From contig DUPC01000041.1 of NCBI GenBank assembly GCA_012838545.1, forward strand, positions 1 to 54,822: a stretch of 54,822 nucleotides of DNA, in the 5' to 3' direction. Positions 5,877 to 14,099 of the stretch are shown piece after piece. The stretch is from Acholeplasmataceae bacterium (GTDB lineage Bacteria > Bacillota_I > Bacilli_A > ML615J-28 > CAG-313). The notes beneath the pieces were generated by a model that saw nothing but the letters and a program-made list of their open reading frames with translations, ran no database searches and had not been told where the DNA came from. Each line of letters starts with the position of its first letter. Within the stretch, counting starts at the first letter, position 1. A program made the translations under genes and the position numbers.

Positions 5877-8360
5877 ATGGAAAAAGTTAATAAGAGTTAC
5901 CAAATAATTAACGTTAAAAGCAAAAAGAATTATAATCGCATTTTAGGCGAACTTCGAAAAATCAAAGAACTTTCGGATATTAATTTAAATAAAGATCAAC
6001 ATATGCTTCATGTCGGTTTAAAGCCGACGGAAGAAACAAGTATATCCCAAATTGAAGCCAAAATTCAAAAAGCGCTTCAACGTTACGAAAAAACCGCCAA
6101 TATCGAGGAATTTGAAGTAAAAGAATCTGTGCGGAAGGTTTTAATCTTAAAAGGCATCGATTGTGGGCACTGTGCAACGCGCATTGAAAATTTGGCCAAA
6201 AAAACTTTCAGTTTCGAAAAGCTGGTAGTGGATTTTGCCACTGAGCGCTTTATCATCGAAACCACTGATTTGGAACTGGGGGAAAACATATTACCTGAAG
6301 TTTCCCGATTGGTTCATAAGATTGACCCCCATATTCAAGTTCTTGACAGTAAAACCAAAAAACGGGTTTTTGCGGAAGAAGTTTATAAAATCAAAAAGAG
6401 CGATATCACCTTATTTTTAATCGGTATCGGTTTTTTGTTGGTTTCCTTTTTGTATTTGCCAAAATGGCAGATTAACGGTATCAATCTATTTGCCATGCTT
6501 AAACTTTTCTTTAAAGGCCAAGAATATGAGTTAAGTACTTATTCGATAATTACCTTACTTCTTGCCTTCTTGTTTATCGGCAATAAAGTAATTCTCCAAT
6601 TCATCCGAAATCTTTTCACCGGAAGAATTTTTGATGAAAATTTCCTCATGACCACCGCCAGCATCGGCGCCATCTTTACCCATCATAACATTGAAGCTGT
6701 TATGGTAATGATGTTTTATCAAATTGGTTCGTTCCTTCAACAGCGGGCGGTCAATCACTCCCGTAAATCGATTACCGAACTTTTGAGTTTTGAAGCAACC
6801 ACCGCCAAACTCAAACTTGGCGCGGAAGTCACCGAAGTGGAAGTCGAAAGCGTCTTACCGGGCGATATTATTTTGGTCAAAACCGGGGAAATGATTCCGC
6901 TTGACGGCGTCATCGTCGATGGTAAAACTTATCTTGACACCAAAGCTTTAACCGGTGAAAGTTTAAACAGAAGCGCCAAACCGGGCAGTGAAGTCCTGTC
7001 CGGCATGATTAACATGGGTGGCGTAATCGAAGTTAAAGTAACTAAGGCAAGCACCGAATCGACGATGTCCAAAATCATTGAAATGGTCGAAAATGCCTCA
7101 ACCAAAAAAGCCAAATCGGAAGAGTTCATTTCCAAGTTTGCCCGTTATTATACTCCGATTGTCAGCGCTTTGGCAATATTGATTGCCATTTTTCCTTTAA
7201 TTGTTAAAATCTTTGATTCCAGCTCCAGTTTGACCTTAAGCGATTCTGTTTACCGGGCGATGATTTTTCTCGTAATTTCTTGTCCATGCGCTTTGGTCAT
7301 TTCGATACCGTTATCGTTTTTTGCGGGGATTGGGATTGCCAGTAAGCGCGGTATCCTAATAAAGGGCAGCAACTACTTAGAAGCTTTAAATAATGTCGAA
7401 CAAGTTGTGTTCGATAAAACCGGAACCTTAACCAAAGGCGAATTCGGTATTAAAGAGGTTGTTCCGCTGAACCCGAGCACCACTGCCGAAGAATTACACC
7501 GGCTGGTGGCTTACGGTGAATATTACTCTACCCATCCAATCGGGATTTCCATCGTCGAAGAATATGGCAGAGACCGAATATTCCCAGAAATCATCGCCGA
7601 ATTTACCGAATACAGTGGCCGTGGTTTAAAAGCAACCATCAACGGTGCCAAGATCCTAGTGGGTAATTCGCGCTTAATGAAAGAAAACAAATTTGACGTA
7701 CCAAAAACCGATAAACCGGGCATGATCTTGCATGTAACCAAAGAACGCATATATTTGGGTTATGTTGTGGTAGGGGATGTTATCCGCGACGAAGCGGTTG
7801 ACACTATCCGCAGTCTCAAAAAACGCGGCGTAAAAAGGGTCCATCTTTTGACGGGTGATGCCAAGAGTGTGGCCGAAAGCGTAGCTAACGCATTGGATAT
7901 TGACGATGTTTATTCGGAACTTTTACCAAATGAAAAAGTCGAAAAACTAAATGAAATACGCGCGCATAATTCATCGCCAAAAAGCAAAACCATTTATATT
8001 GGGGACGGTATCAACGATGCGCCGGTTATCAGTTCCGCCGATGTCGGCATTGCCATGGGGGCAACGGGAAGTGATGCGGCGATAGCGATTGCGGATGTGG
8101 TAATCATGAGCGACAATCTGCAAAAGGTTGACGAAACAATAGAAATTGCCAAAAAAACCCGACGACTCGTGGTGCAAAATATTGCTTTATCCCTCGGCAT
8201 TAAAATTTTTGTTTTATTCCTGGGCTTAGTCGGTACAGTTACCATTTGGCTTGCCATTTTCTCGGATGTGGGCGTATCGCTCATTGCCATTTTAAATGCC
8301 ATGCGCGTTATGCGTTTATATAAACATCAAACCGAAACAGTCGAGGAACCAAAAGTATGA
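5877..8360 (+). CDS. P1B-type Zn/Cd/Pb-exporting ATPase
   Basis: An 827-residue heavy-metal efflux pump of the cytoplasmic membrane, of ZntA/CadA (P1B-2) type. An N-terminal HMA-like region without CxxC (about 1-75) precedes a true HMA with Cys96-GH-Cys99. The membrane core carries Cys469-Pro-Cys471. The phosphorylation site DKTGTLT starts at Asp513, the HP motif is in THPIG, and the hinge GDGIND is at about 709-714. The last-helix motif DVGVSLIAILNAMR is typical of the Zn/Cd subgroup rather than the copper subgroup. The stop codon overlaps the rimM start (ATGA), so translation is coupled. It is an unusual guest between khpA and rimM. It could be named cadA or zntA by other annotators. Confidence 0.93.
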   Translation: MEKVNKSYQIINVKSKKNYNRILGELRKIKELSDINLNKDQHMLHVGLKPTEETSISQIEAKIQKALQRYEKTANIEEFEVKESVRKVLILKGIDCGHCATRIENLAKKTFSFEKLVVDFATERFIIETTDLELGENILPEVSRLVHKIDPHIQVLDSKTKKRVFAEEVYKIKKSDITLFLIGIGFLLVSFLYLPKWQINGINLFAMLKLFFKGQEYELSTYSIITLLLAFLFIGNKVILQFIRNLFTGRIFDENFLMTTASIGAIFTHHNIEAVMVMMFYQIGSFLQQRAVNHSRKSITELLSFEATTAKLKLGAEVTEVEVESVLPGDIILVKTGEMIPLDGVIVDGKTYLDTKALTGESLNRSAKPGSEVLSGMINMGGVIEVKVTKASTESTMSKIIEMVENASTKKAKSEEFISKFARYYTPIVSALAILIAIFPLIVKIFDSSSSLTLSDSVYRAMIFLVISCPCALVISIPLSFFAGIGIASKRGILIKGSNYLEALNNVEQVVFDKTGTLTKGEFGIKEVVPLNPSTTAEELHRLVAYGEYYSTHPIGISIVEEYGRDRIFPEIIAEFTEYSGRGLKATINGAKILVGNSRLMKENKFDVPKTDKPGMILHVTKERIYLGYVVVGDVIRDEAVDTIRSLKKRGVKRVHLLTGDAKSVAESVANALDIDDVYSELLPNEKVEKLNEIRAHNSSPKSKTIYIGDGINDAPVISSADVGIAMGATGSDAAIAIADVVIMSDNLQKVDETIEIAKKTRRLVVQNIALSLGIKIFVLFLGLVGTVTIWLAIFSDVGVSLIAILNAMRVMRLYKHQTETVEEPKV

Positions 8361-8857
8361 ATTACATCAAGGTAGGTACTATTTCCAAACCCCTGGGGTT
8401 AAAAGGCGAACTTAAAGTAGCAACTGACAGCGACTTTGTGACCGAACGTTTTGCCAAAGGAAATGTTTTATTCGGAAATTTCCCCAGTGGGATGAAAAAA
8501 ATAACCATTTCTTCCTTTCGACTCCATCAAGGTAAACCCGTTATTACCGTTGACGATTTGTTTGATATCAATTTAATTCAAGATTATCTGGGAATCGATT
8601 TATTTGTCGATCAAGATACTTTAAAGCCGCTAAAGGAAGACGAATTTTATCTCCATGAATTGCTGGGCAAAAGAGTGGAAAATACCGAAGGCGAACTTTT
8701 AGGAACAGTAACGGACGTAATCTTTTTGCCTTCTTCGCCGGTATTGGAAGTAAAGGATGGAGAAAACGAAAGAATCTTAATTCCGTTTGTCAATGCTTTT
8801 ATCGCAAAAATTGACAAAGACTTAATTATTATTAATGAAATCGAGGGACTAAGATGA
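8357..8857 (+). CDS. rimM: Ribosome maturation factor RimM
   Basis: Binds bS19 and helps mature the 30S head. A protein of 166 residues with the typical RimM N-terminal domain (KVGTISKPLGLKGELKV) and a C-terminal PRC-barrel (about 90-166, FYLHELLGKRV...LIPFVNAFI). The ATG overlaps the ATPase stop and the rimM stop overlaps the trmD start. With a terminator after khpA, the only promoter I can see for this gene is the metal-regulated one at 5504. Confidence 0.95.
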   Translation: MNYIKVGTISKPLGLKGELKVATDSDFVTERFAKGNVLFGNFPSGMKKITISSFRLHQGKPVITVDDLFDINLIQDYLGIDLFVDQDTLKPLKEDEFYLHELLGKRVENTEGELLGTVTDVIFLPSSPVLEVKDGENERILIPFVNAFIAKIDKDLIIINEIEGLR

Positions 8858-9576
8858 TGCGCTTCACCATTTTGACTTTGTTTCCTGAAATGTTTGAAGG
8901 GGTTATCAACCAATCGATTATCAAACGAGCCCGGGAAAAAGGCTTAATTGAAATTAACCTCATTAACTACCGCGACTTTGCCACCAATAAGCACGGTCAA
9001 GTCGATGACTACGCCTATGGCGGAGGAGCCGGAATGGTAATCAGCGTGGAACCGATTCATCTTGCGCTGACATCGATTTCGGGCCTTGACAAAGCCAAAA
9101 AAATCTTGACTTCTGCTTCCGGCTATCCGTTAACCCAAAAGAAGTTAAACGAATTAAAAAATGAAGAACACCTTGTGATTGTTTGTGGACACTACGAAGG
9201 AATCGACAATCGGATTACCCATTATATCGACGAAGAAATATCAGTTGGCGATTATGTTTTGACCGGAGGAGAAATACCGGCGATGGTCCTTCTTGACGGC
9301 GTTACCAGACTCATTCCCGGGGTTATCAGCGAAGAATCGATTGAAAACGAATCTTTCTCCGATGAATTGTTGGAATACCCTCAATATACGCGCCCGCCGG
9401 TATATGACGGGCACGAGGTTCCGGAAATCTTGCTTTCGGGACACCATGCCAATATCAAAAAATGGCAACGCGCGGAAGCTTTAAAGAAAACCAAAAAAGT
9501 AAGACCGGACCTTTTGGAAAAAGCCGCTCTTACTCCGGAAGATTATGCTGTTTTAAGAGGTTGGGAAGAAAAATGA
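8854..9576 (+). CDS. trmD: tRNA (guanine37-N1)-methyltransferase
   Basis: Methylates G37 of tRNAs using S-adenosylmethionine, which prevents +1 frameshifting. It has 240 residues and a SPOUT trefoil-knot fold. Visible motifs are DDYAYGGGAGM, the SAM-binding knot region ISVGDYVLTGGEIPAM and the C-terminal RPxVY/HHANIKKWQR segment. Two adjacent ATGs (8854, 8857) are possible starts. It is coupled to rimM by ATGA overlap and to the downstream lipoprotein gene in the same way. rplS, its usual neighbour, lies separately at 11253. Confidence 0.97.
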   Translation: MMRFTILTLFPEMFEGVINQSIIKRAREKGLIEINLINYRDFATNKHGQVDDYAYGGGAGMVISVEPIHLALTSISGLDKAKKILTSASGYPLTQKKLNELKNEEHLVIVCGHYEGIDNRITHYIDEEISVGDYVLTGGEIPAMVLLDGVTRLIPGVISEESIENESFSDELLEYPQYTRPPVYDGHEVPEILLSGHHANIKKWQRAEALKKTKKVRPDLLEKAALTPEDYAVLRGWEEK

Positions 9577-10049
9577 AAAAAGTGCTTGTAGTTCTTGTTT
9601 TCCTATTAACCTTAACCGGTTGCACAAGAGTCAAAGGATATAACGAAGCAAATGTAAAAGACTTTGTCGATTTAATCATGGAATATGAAACCGGCAAAAA
9701 AAGCGGTGTAATATATATAGATTTGCGCCCTTTAGGAACCGAAGAAGGAAAAGAAGAGGGCACATATGCCAAAAGCCATATCCAAGGTTTTATCAATTAC
9801 AATGTTAAAAACGGAAGTGAAACCGAAATGGTAACTTGGCTAAAAGGCATGTACGATACCAAAACCGCCGTCATCTTGGTCGATAGCGACGGTACCGACG
9901 TTAAAACGGTTGCCAAGTGGTTGACCAATGCCGGTTACAAAAAAGTTTACTATTACGAAAAGGGTTTTTCTTCTTTGGAAGAAAAAGCAATCGATTTGCT
10001 CCATTTCGTCAGCGGGATAGAGGATTGCGGTTGCGGACCCGGGGAATAA
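9573..10049 (+). CDS. lipoprotein with degenerate rhodanese-like domain
   Basis: A 158-residue predicted lipoprotein. The signal peptide is followed by the lipobox LTGC with Cys17. The rest follows the rhodanese fold: an early IDLRP strand, KSHIQGFINY, then VILVDSDGTDVKTVAKWLTNAGYKKVYYYEKGF. The catalytic Cys expected in the strand-loop is replaced (VDSDG), so sulfur transfer is unlikely and a binding role is possible. The C-terminus CGCGPGE carries two close cysteines. The start at 9573 overlaps the trmD stop (ATGA); an earlier in-frame start would lie deep inside trmD. It ends the metal-resistance/trmD operon. Confidence 0.8.
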   Translation: MKKVLVVLVFLLTLTGCTRVKGYNEANVKDFVDLIMEYETGKKSGVIYIDLRPLGTEEGKEEGTYAKSHIQGFINYNVKNGSETEMVTWLKGMYDTKTAVILVDSDGTDVKTVAKWLTNAGYKKVYYYEKGFSSLEEKAIDLLHFVSGIEDCGCGPGE

Positions 10050-10055
10050 AAAAAG

Positions 10056-10093
10056 AAGCTTTAGTCTGTTCGATGGACTAAAGCTTTTTTTTA
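10056..10093. terminator. bidirectional rho-independent terminator
   Basis: A perfect 11-bp stem (10056-10066 with 10076-10086, AAGCTTTAGTC) with a 9-nt loop, A-rich before and eight T after. It ends the trmD operon on the plus strand and can serve cvfB on the minus strand. Confidence 0.92.
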
Positions 10094-10942
10094 TGGTTGG
10101 TAATCTTTTAGAACAATCCGCTTATCTTCAATGATTAGCAAACCCTCTTTATAAAGCAAACCAATGGCGCGCTTGAAAGCCCCCTTACTCATTTTGAAAA
10201 CTTGGTAAATCTCTTCGGGAGTCGAAGCATCCCCTACAGGCGCTACTCCTCCTCTAACGTTTAAAGCACGCAAAATTATTTGCGAATCGCTGATGCGCGC
10301 CAATTCTTTTTGTTCAATCAAAGTGCCATTATAATCGTTGTGTTTATTGATGTTGATGATTTTGACTGTTATTTTTTCGCCAATGCGATAAATTTTACGC
10401 ATCAAGCTTTTATGAATAAAAACATAGGCCAAAGCAGAAGTAAACAAACCAATTCCGCTTTCCGAAATGTGCGATACGATTCCTTCTGCTTCGCTGCCGA
10501 TTTCCAGTGGTGTTCCATTACCGTTAATATCATTCTTATTTATCAAACGAGCGACTAACTGGTCGCTTTTTAATTTTAGGATGCAAAATATTTCATCCCC
10601 AACAACCGGCCACTGTTTTTTGAAAGCCGGAAGAAAATCTTTCGAAAGCAAGATATCTTTGCTGATACCGATATCCACAAAAACACCAGCTTCCCCATGG
10701 ACGTTTACCACTTTTACCAAACCGTATTGGGTGGCAGTGATCAAAGGTTTTTCCAGGGTTGCGCAAAGTCTTTTCTTTTGGTCAAAGTATAAAAAAGCTT
10801 TAACCTTTTCGCCTATTTGTAAGGGATTGGGGGTCTGGTTGAAATGAAGGAAAAAATCTTCATATCCGTCTGTTAAAGTATAACTGATATCCGTTTCCCT
10901 TTTTACCGTTAATTCATTGATTTCGCCGATTTTAATAGCCAT
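10091..10942 (-). CDS. cvfB: CvfB/YitL-type S1 RNA-binding protein
   Basis: A 283-residue cytoplasmic RNA-binding protein. It has consecutive S1-like OB-fold domains (about 1-60, 65-130 with YGLVKVVNVHGEAGVFVDIG, and 145-215 with EIGSEAEGIVSHISESGIGLF). A C-terminal winged-helix segment follows (TPEEIYQVFKMSKGAFKRAIGLLYKEG). This is the architecture of CvfB, which affects virulence-factor expression in staphylococci. The gene converges on the trmD operon and shares its terminator. TATAAT on the minus strand (10965-10970) could be its -10 box, with a weak -35. Confidence 0.9.
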   Translation of the reverse strand: MAIKIGEINELTVKRETDISYTLTDGYEDFFLHFNQTPNPLQIGEKVKAFLYFDQKKRLCATLEKPLITATQYGLVKVVNVHGEAGVFVDIGISKDILLSKDFLPAFKKQWPVVGDEIFCILKLKSDQLVARLINKNDINGNGTPLEIGSEAEGIVSHISESGIGLFTSALAYVFIHKSLMRKIYRIGEKITVKIININKHNDYNGTLIEQKELARISDSQIILRALNVRGGVAPVGDASTPEEIYQVFKMSKGAFKRAIGLLYKEGLLIIEDKRIVLKDYQP

Positions 10943-11252
10943 AACAAAAACTCCTTATAAAGATATTATAACATTATTAACGGTTTTTTATTATGAATTG
11001 ACACTTTATTCATCCGTTGCTTTTTTTCCAGCAATAGTTTTTAAAAAAAGTTCAAACAAAAAGAAAAAAACATTTTATAAACACACCATTATCCAAAGAA
11101 ATATTGCTATATTATTTGAAAGTTGGGAGAGAATATGGTATAATAGTAAACGCTGTAAGAAATATGTGCTTACGGAATATTCCGCTACTATTGTCATGAT
11201 AGGTATGAATATCTTTTGAATATTTATTCAAAATAGAAAAAGGAGTGTTATT
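10943..11252 (+). promoter_or_regulatory. cvfB/rplS divergent intergenic region with rplS promoter and leader
   Basis: This 310-bp gap contains a strong promoter for rplS: TTGAAA (11116-11121), 17 bp, TATAAT (11139-11144). The leader of about 100 nt holds GTAAG/CTTAC arms (11155-11159 and 11169-11173) and the perfect palindrome CGGAATATTCCG (11173-11184). Firmicutes rplS genes often have an autoregulatory L19 leader; that assignment is tentative here because I could not compare it with a model. The left half is AT-rich with no gene seen. Confidence 0.65.
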
Positions 11253-11600
11253 ATGAGTCAACAATTGTTGGAAGCAGTAACCAAACCGTACTTACGTACT
11301 GATATTCCTAGCTTCCGTCCTGGTGACAATGTAAAAGTCCATGTGCGTATCAAAGAAGGCGAACGCGAAAGAATCCAAGTATTCGAAGGATTAGTTATTG
11401 CGCGTCGTGGTGGAGGTATAAGCGAAACCTATACCGTCCGTAAAATTTCTTCTGGTCTTGGCGTTGAAAGAACTTTCCCAGTTCATTCGCCAATGGTTGC
11501 CAAGATTGAAGTAGTTCGCAGAGGTAAAGTTCGTCGCGCCAAACTTCATTACATTCGTTTCCTTTCTGCAAAAGCTGCCCGTATCAAAGAACGTAGGTAG
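11253..11600 (+). CDS. rplS: 50S ribosomal protein bL19
   Basis: A component of the large ribosomal subunit at the 30S-50S interface. The 115-residue length is standard, with the signature [19 protein letters not shown] and the C-terminal [17 protein letters not shown] precedes the ATG by the right distance. The gene stands alone with its own promoter, leader and terminator, separated from trmD by cvfB. Confidence 0.97.
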   Translation: MSQQLLEAVTKPYLRTDIPSFRPGDNVKVHVRIKEGERERIQVFEGLVIARRGGGISETYTVRKISSGLGVERTFPVHSPMVAKIEVVRRGKVRRAKLHYIRFLSAKAARIKERR

Positions 11601-11607
11601 TTTAATT

Positions 11608-11637
11608 CCCACTAAGGATTTCTTAGTGGGTTTTTTT
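11608..11637 (+). terminator. rho-independent terminator of rplS
   Basis: A perfect 9-bp stem CCCACTAAG/CTTAGTGGG (11608-11616, 11622-11630), a 5-nt loop, then seven T. Confidence 0.95.
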
Positions 11638-11699
11638 ATTCCTGATTTATTTCTTATTTTCTTCTTTAGTCTCATATAATGACTTTAGAGGGGATAATA

Positions 11700-12974
11700 A
11701 TGAAGAAAAAATATTTTTTTGTCGGTATTAAAGGTAGCGGGATGTCGGCCTTGGCGCAGTGCTTGCATGATTTAGGTCATGAGGTTTCTGGAAGCGATGT
11801 CGAAAGGGATTTTGCGACTTCCGAGGGATTGAGAAAAAGAGACATTCCAATCTATCCCTTTAATGAACGAAATATCGAAGGCGGTTTCCACTACATTATC
11901 AGCGCCGCTTATGACGACTCTCATCCCGAGGTAAAAAAAATCAAGGAAAACAACTACCCATATCAATACTACCATGAAGCTTTAAGCACGGTGCCGGGAA
12001 ACCAAATAGCCATTTCCGGAACCCACGGTAAAACCACCACTACCTCTTTAACCGCCCAAATTTTAAAAAGTAAACGAATTGCCATGGTTAGCGGGGATGG
12101 AACGGGCTTTGCCAAAAAGAATCCCAAATATTTCATTTACGAAGCATGCGAATACAAAAACCATTTTCACGTGTTTCATCCCAAAATTCTCGTAATCACC
12201 AATATCGAAAAAGACCACCCCGACTACTTTTCCACTATCGAGGAGGTAATCGATGCTTTTCAAAAAATTGCCAATCAAGCCGAGGAAATTATCATCAACG
12301 GGGACTCCCAAAACGGAAGAAAAATTAGCCATCCCAAACGCACTACCTTTGGGTTTAGGCCGGATAATGACTACCGAATTCGTTTGATTACGCAAACCAA
12401 GTACGGGTTTACCTTTTTGGTCAACCACCAAGTTTATTTTATTCCGTTTACCGGCAAACATATGATCTATAATGCCACCGCGGCGATTATCATTGGACTA
12501 AAACTCGGAATGCGTAGGGACGAAATTCAAGCTCAACTTCATTTTGCTAGGCTTCCGAGGCGCCGAATGCAAAGTTTTCAAGTGGGCAGGACCATCCTAA
12601 TTGACGATTATGCGCACCATCCGACGGAGATTCTTGCCCTTCATCAAGCGTTAAGGCAAAAGTATCCGGGGTTGAAAATCAACGTAATTTTTCAACCGCA
12701 CACTTATTCCAGGACCTTAGCCTTTAGACGTCAATTTGCCAAAGCTCTGGCAAGGTTTGACGATGTTTATATTGAAAAAGTTTTTGCATCGGCCAGAGAA
12801 AAAGACAATGAAGAACTTCAAAACAAAGTAAATGATTTCTTTCGTTCTTTCAAAGTGTTTACTCCGTTTGTGCTTCAAATAATTGATTTCTCTAAAGAAG
12901 AAGTTTGGGTTTTCTTGGGTGCGGGAATCGTCAATCATTGGTTAGATCACTTGTTGAAAAGCAACCTTAAATGA
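11700..12974 (+). CDS. murC: UDP-N-acetylmuramate--L-alanine ligase
   Basis: Adds L-Ala to UDP-MurNAc in the cytoplasm, the first peptide step of peptidoglycan synthesis. The protein has 424 residues with all three Mur ligase domains. The N-terminal UDP-binding loop is GIKGSGMSALA (about 9-19). The ATP loop is GTHGKTTTT (107-115, Lys111), followed by EACEY and TNIEKDHPDY. The C-terminal motifs are DDYAHHPTEI and FQPHTYSRT. These are MurC rather than MurD/E/F or Mpl features. The ATG at 11700 has GAGGGGA upstream. The murC-ccpA-tyrS order is also seen, more widely spaced, in Bacillus. The gene shows the host makes its own peptidoglycan. Confidence 0.93.
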   Translation: MKKKYFFVGIKGSGMSALAQCLHDLGHEVSGSDVERDFATSEGLRKRDIPIYPFNERNIEGGFHYIISAAYDDSHPEVKKIKENNYPYQYYHEALSTVPGNQIAISGTHGKTTTTSLTAQILKSKRIAMVSGDGTGFAKKNPKYFIYEACEYKNHFHVFHPKILVITNIEKDHPDYFSTIEEVIDAFQKIANQAEEIIINGDSQNGRKISHPKRTTFGFRPDNDYRIRLITQTKYGFTFLVNHQVYFIPFTGKHMIYNATAAIIIGLKLGMRRDEIQAQLHFARLPRRRMQSFQVGRTILIDDYAHHPTEILALHQALRQKYPGLKINVIFQPHTYSRTLAFRRQFAKALARFDDVYIEKVFASAREKDNEELQNKVNDFFRSFKVFTPFVLQIIDFSKEEVWVFLGAGIVNHWLDHLLKSNLK

Positions 12975-12999
12975 AAAAGAACAGTTTATTTTCATTTTT
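12969..12999 (+). terminator. weak AT-rich terminator after murC
   Basis: A 9-bp AT-rich stem AAATGAAAA/TTTTCATTT (12969-12977, 12989-12997) running into T. The murC stop codon lies at its base. Low GC makes it a weak stop, and some readthrough into ccpA is possible. Confidence 0.45.
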
Positions 13000-13000
13000 C

Positions 13001-13029
13001 TTGATAATACAATAAAAATGCAGTATAAT
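13001..13029 (+). promoter_or_regulatory. sigma-A promoter of ccpA-like gene
   Basis: TTGATA (13001-13006), 17 bp, TATAAT (13024-13029), about 40 nt before the ccpA-like ATG. No AAACG-type operator is seen here. Confidence 0.8.
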
Positions 13030-13071
13030 AAGTAATGAAAAAGAATGAAATAAAATGATAAGGAGAGAAAA

Positions 13072-14082
13072 ATGAACCAAGTAAAAATTTATGATGTTGC
13101 AGGGGCCGCTGGTGTTTCGCTAGCAACCGTATCCAGGGTTTTGAACCATCCCGAAAAAGTAAAACCAGCCACCAGAGAAAGAATTGAAAAAATAATCAAA
13201 GAACTCGGTTACAAACCGAATCTTAACGCCAAAGGATTGGCAAGTTCCAAATCGACGACTGTTGCGATTATGGTTCCGGAACTTACTCGCAGTTCGGTTG
13301 CCGAAATGATTAACGGAATCGCCGATTGCGCAAGACGCAGAGGTTATCTGCTCCGCTTGTTTGTCAATAACAATCGGGGACAAGAAGCACCGATTGAAAG
13401 CGAAAAAGAACTTTGGGGCGATGTCATCGCCTCTGGCGTTGACGGCGTGCTTTACATCAATGACGAATTAACCAATGAACACCTTGAACTGATCATGGAG
13501 GCATCGGTTGATGTCGTTTTGACCAACACGATTTGCAACGATCCGGGTGTTCCAAGCGTTTCCATCGATTACGTCAAAGCCGCTTACGATATTACCAAGG
13601 AAATGATATCTCGCGGCAACAAAGATATTTGGATGATTACCTCGATGCGCAAATACATGGTTAACGACCTAAAAGTCGAAGGCTACAACAAAGCGATGCA
13701 AGAAGCAGGTCTTGAACCGAAGGTAATCCCGGTATCCGGCAAAACCGAACTTAACGAAGCAACCTACAGAGAAATCTTATCCAAAAGCTATCCGGAAGTG
13801 GCGATTGTCGTTCGTGACTCGATGGCAGTATCGTTTATCAATATTGCCCGTACGTTCGGCATCAAGATTCCAGAACAATTGCAAGTAATTGGATTCCAAA
13901 ATACGAGGTATGCGGTATTGTCGCGACCAAAACTCACATGTATCAATACCCCAATTTATGAACTGGGCGAAGCCGCAATGAATCTCTTAACCAATCTAAT
14001 GGAAGAAAAAATGGGTGAGGATGTTGAAAACCTCCAACAATTGATTGATTACAATATTGTTTGGCGGGAAACTACCAAATAA
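13072..14082 (+). CDS. ccpA: LacI-family regulator, CcpA-like
   Basis: A 336-residue LacI/GalR regulator. The N-terminal HTH (IYDVAGAAGVSLATVSRVLN, residues 5-24) and hinge helix (NLNAKGLASSKSTTVAIMVPEL) closely follow CcpA, as does the length (CcpA about 334). A periplasmic-binding-like sensor domain fills the rest. The location between murC and tyrS fits ccpA of Bacillus. CcpA works with HPr-Ser-P to control carbon-source genes at cre sites. The four operons downstream each carry a cre-like operator, so this protein is the obvious candidate regulator. A pathway-specific LacI regulator is the alternative; no co-effector can be read from the sequence. Confidence 0.78.
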   Translation: MNQVKIYDVAGAAGVSLATVSRVLNHPEKVKPATRERIEKIIKELGYKPNLNAKGLASSKSTTVAIMVPELTRSSVAEMINGIADCARRRGYLLRLFVNNNRGQEAPIESEKELWGDVIASGVDGVLYINDELTNEHLELIMEASVDVVLTNTICNDPGVPSVSIDYVKAAYDITKEMISRGNKDIWMITSMRKYMVNDLKVEGYNKAMQEAGLEPKVIPVSGKTELNEATYREILSKSYPEVAIVVRDSMAVSFINIARTFGIKIPEQLQVIGFQNTRYAVLSRPKLTCINTPIYELGEAAMNLLTNLMEEKMGEDVENLQQLIDYNIVWRETTK

Positions 14083-14099
14083 CCCTCTAAGGAGTAATT

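Noticed and set aside
11155-11184. Firm call of an L19 autoregulatory leader
   Set aside because: The position and inverted repeats fit, but I could not compare with the known consensus, so it is listed only as a possible leader.
14083-14099. T-box leader for tyrS
   Set aside because: Only 17 bp separate the ccpA-like gene from tyrS, far too short for a T-box.
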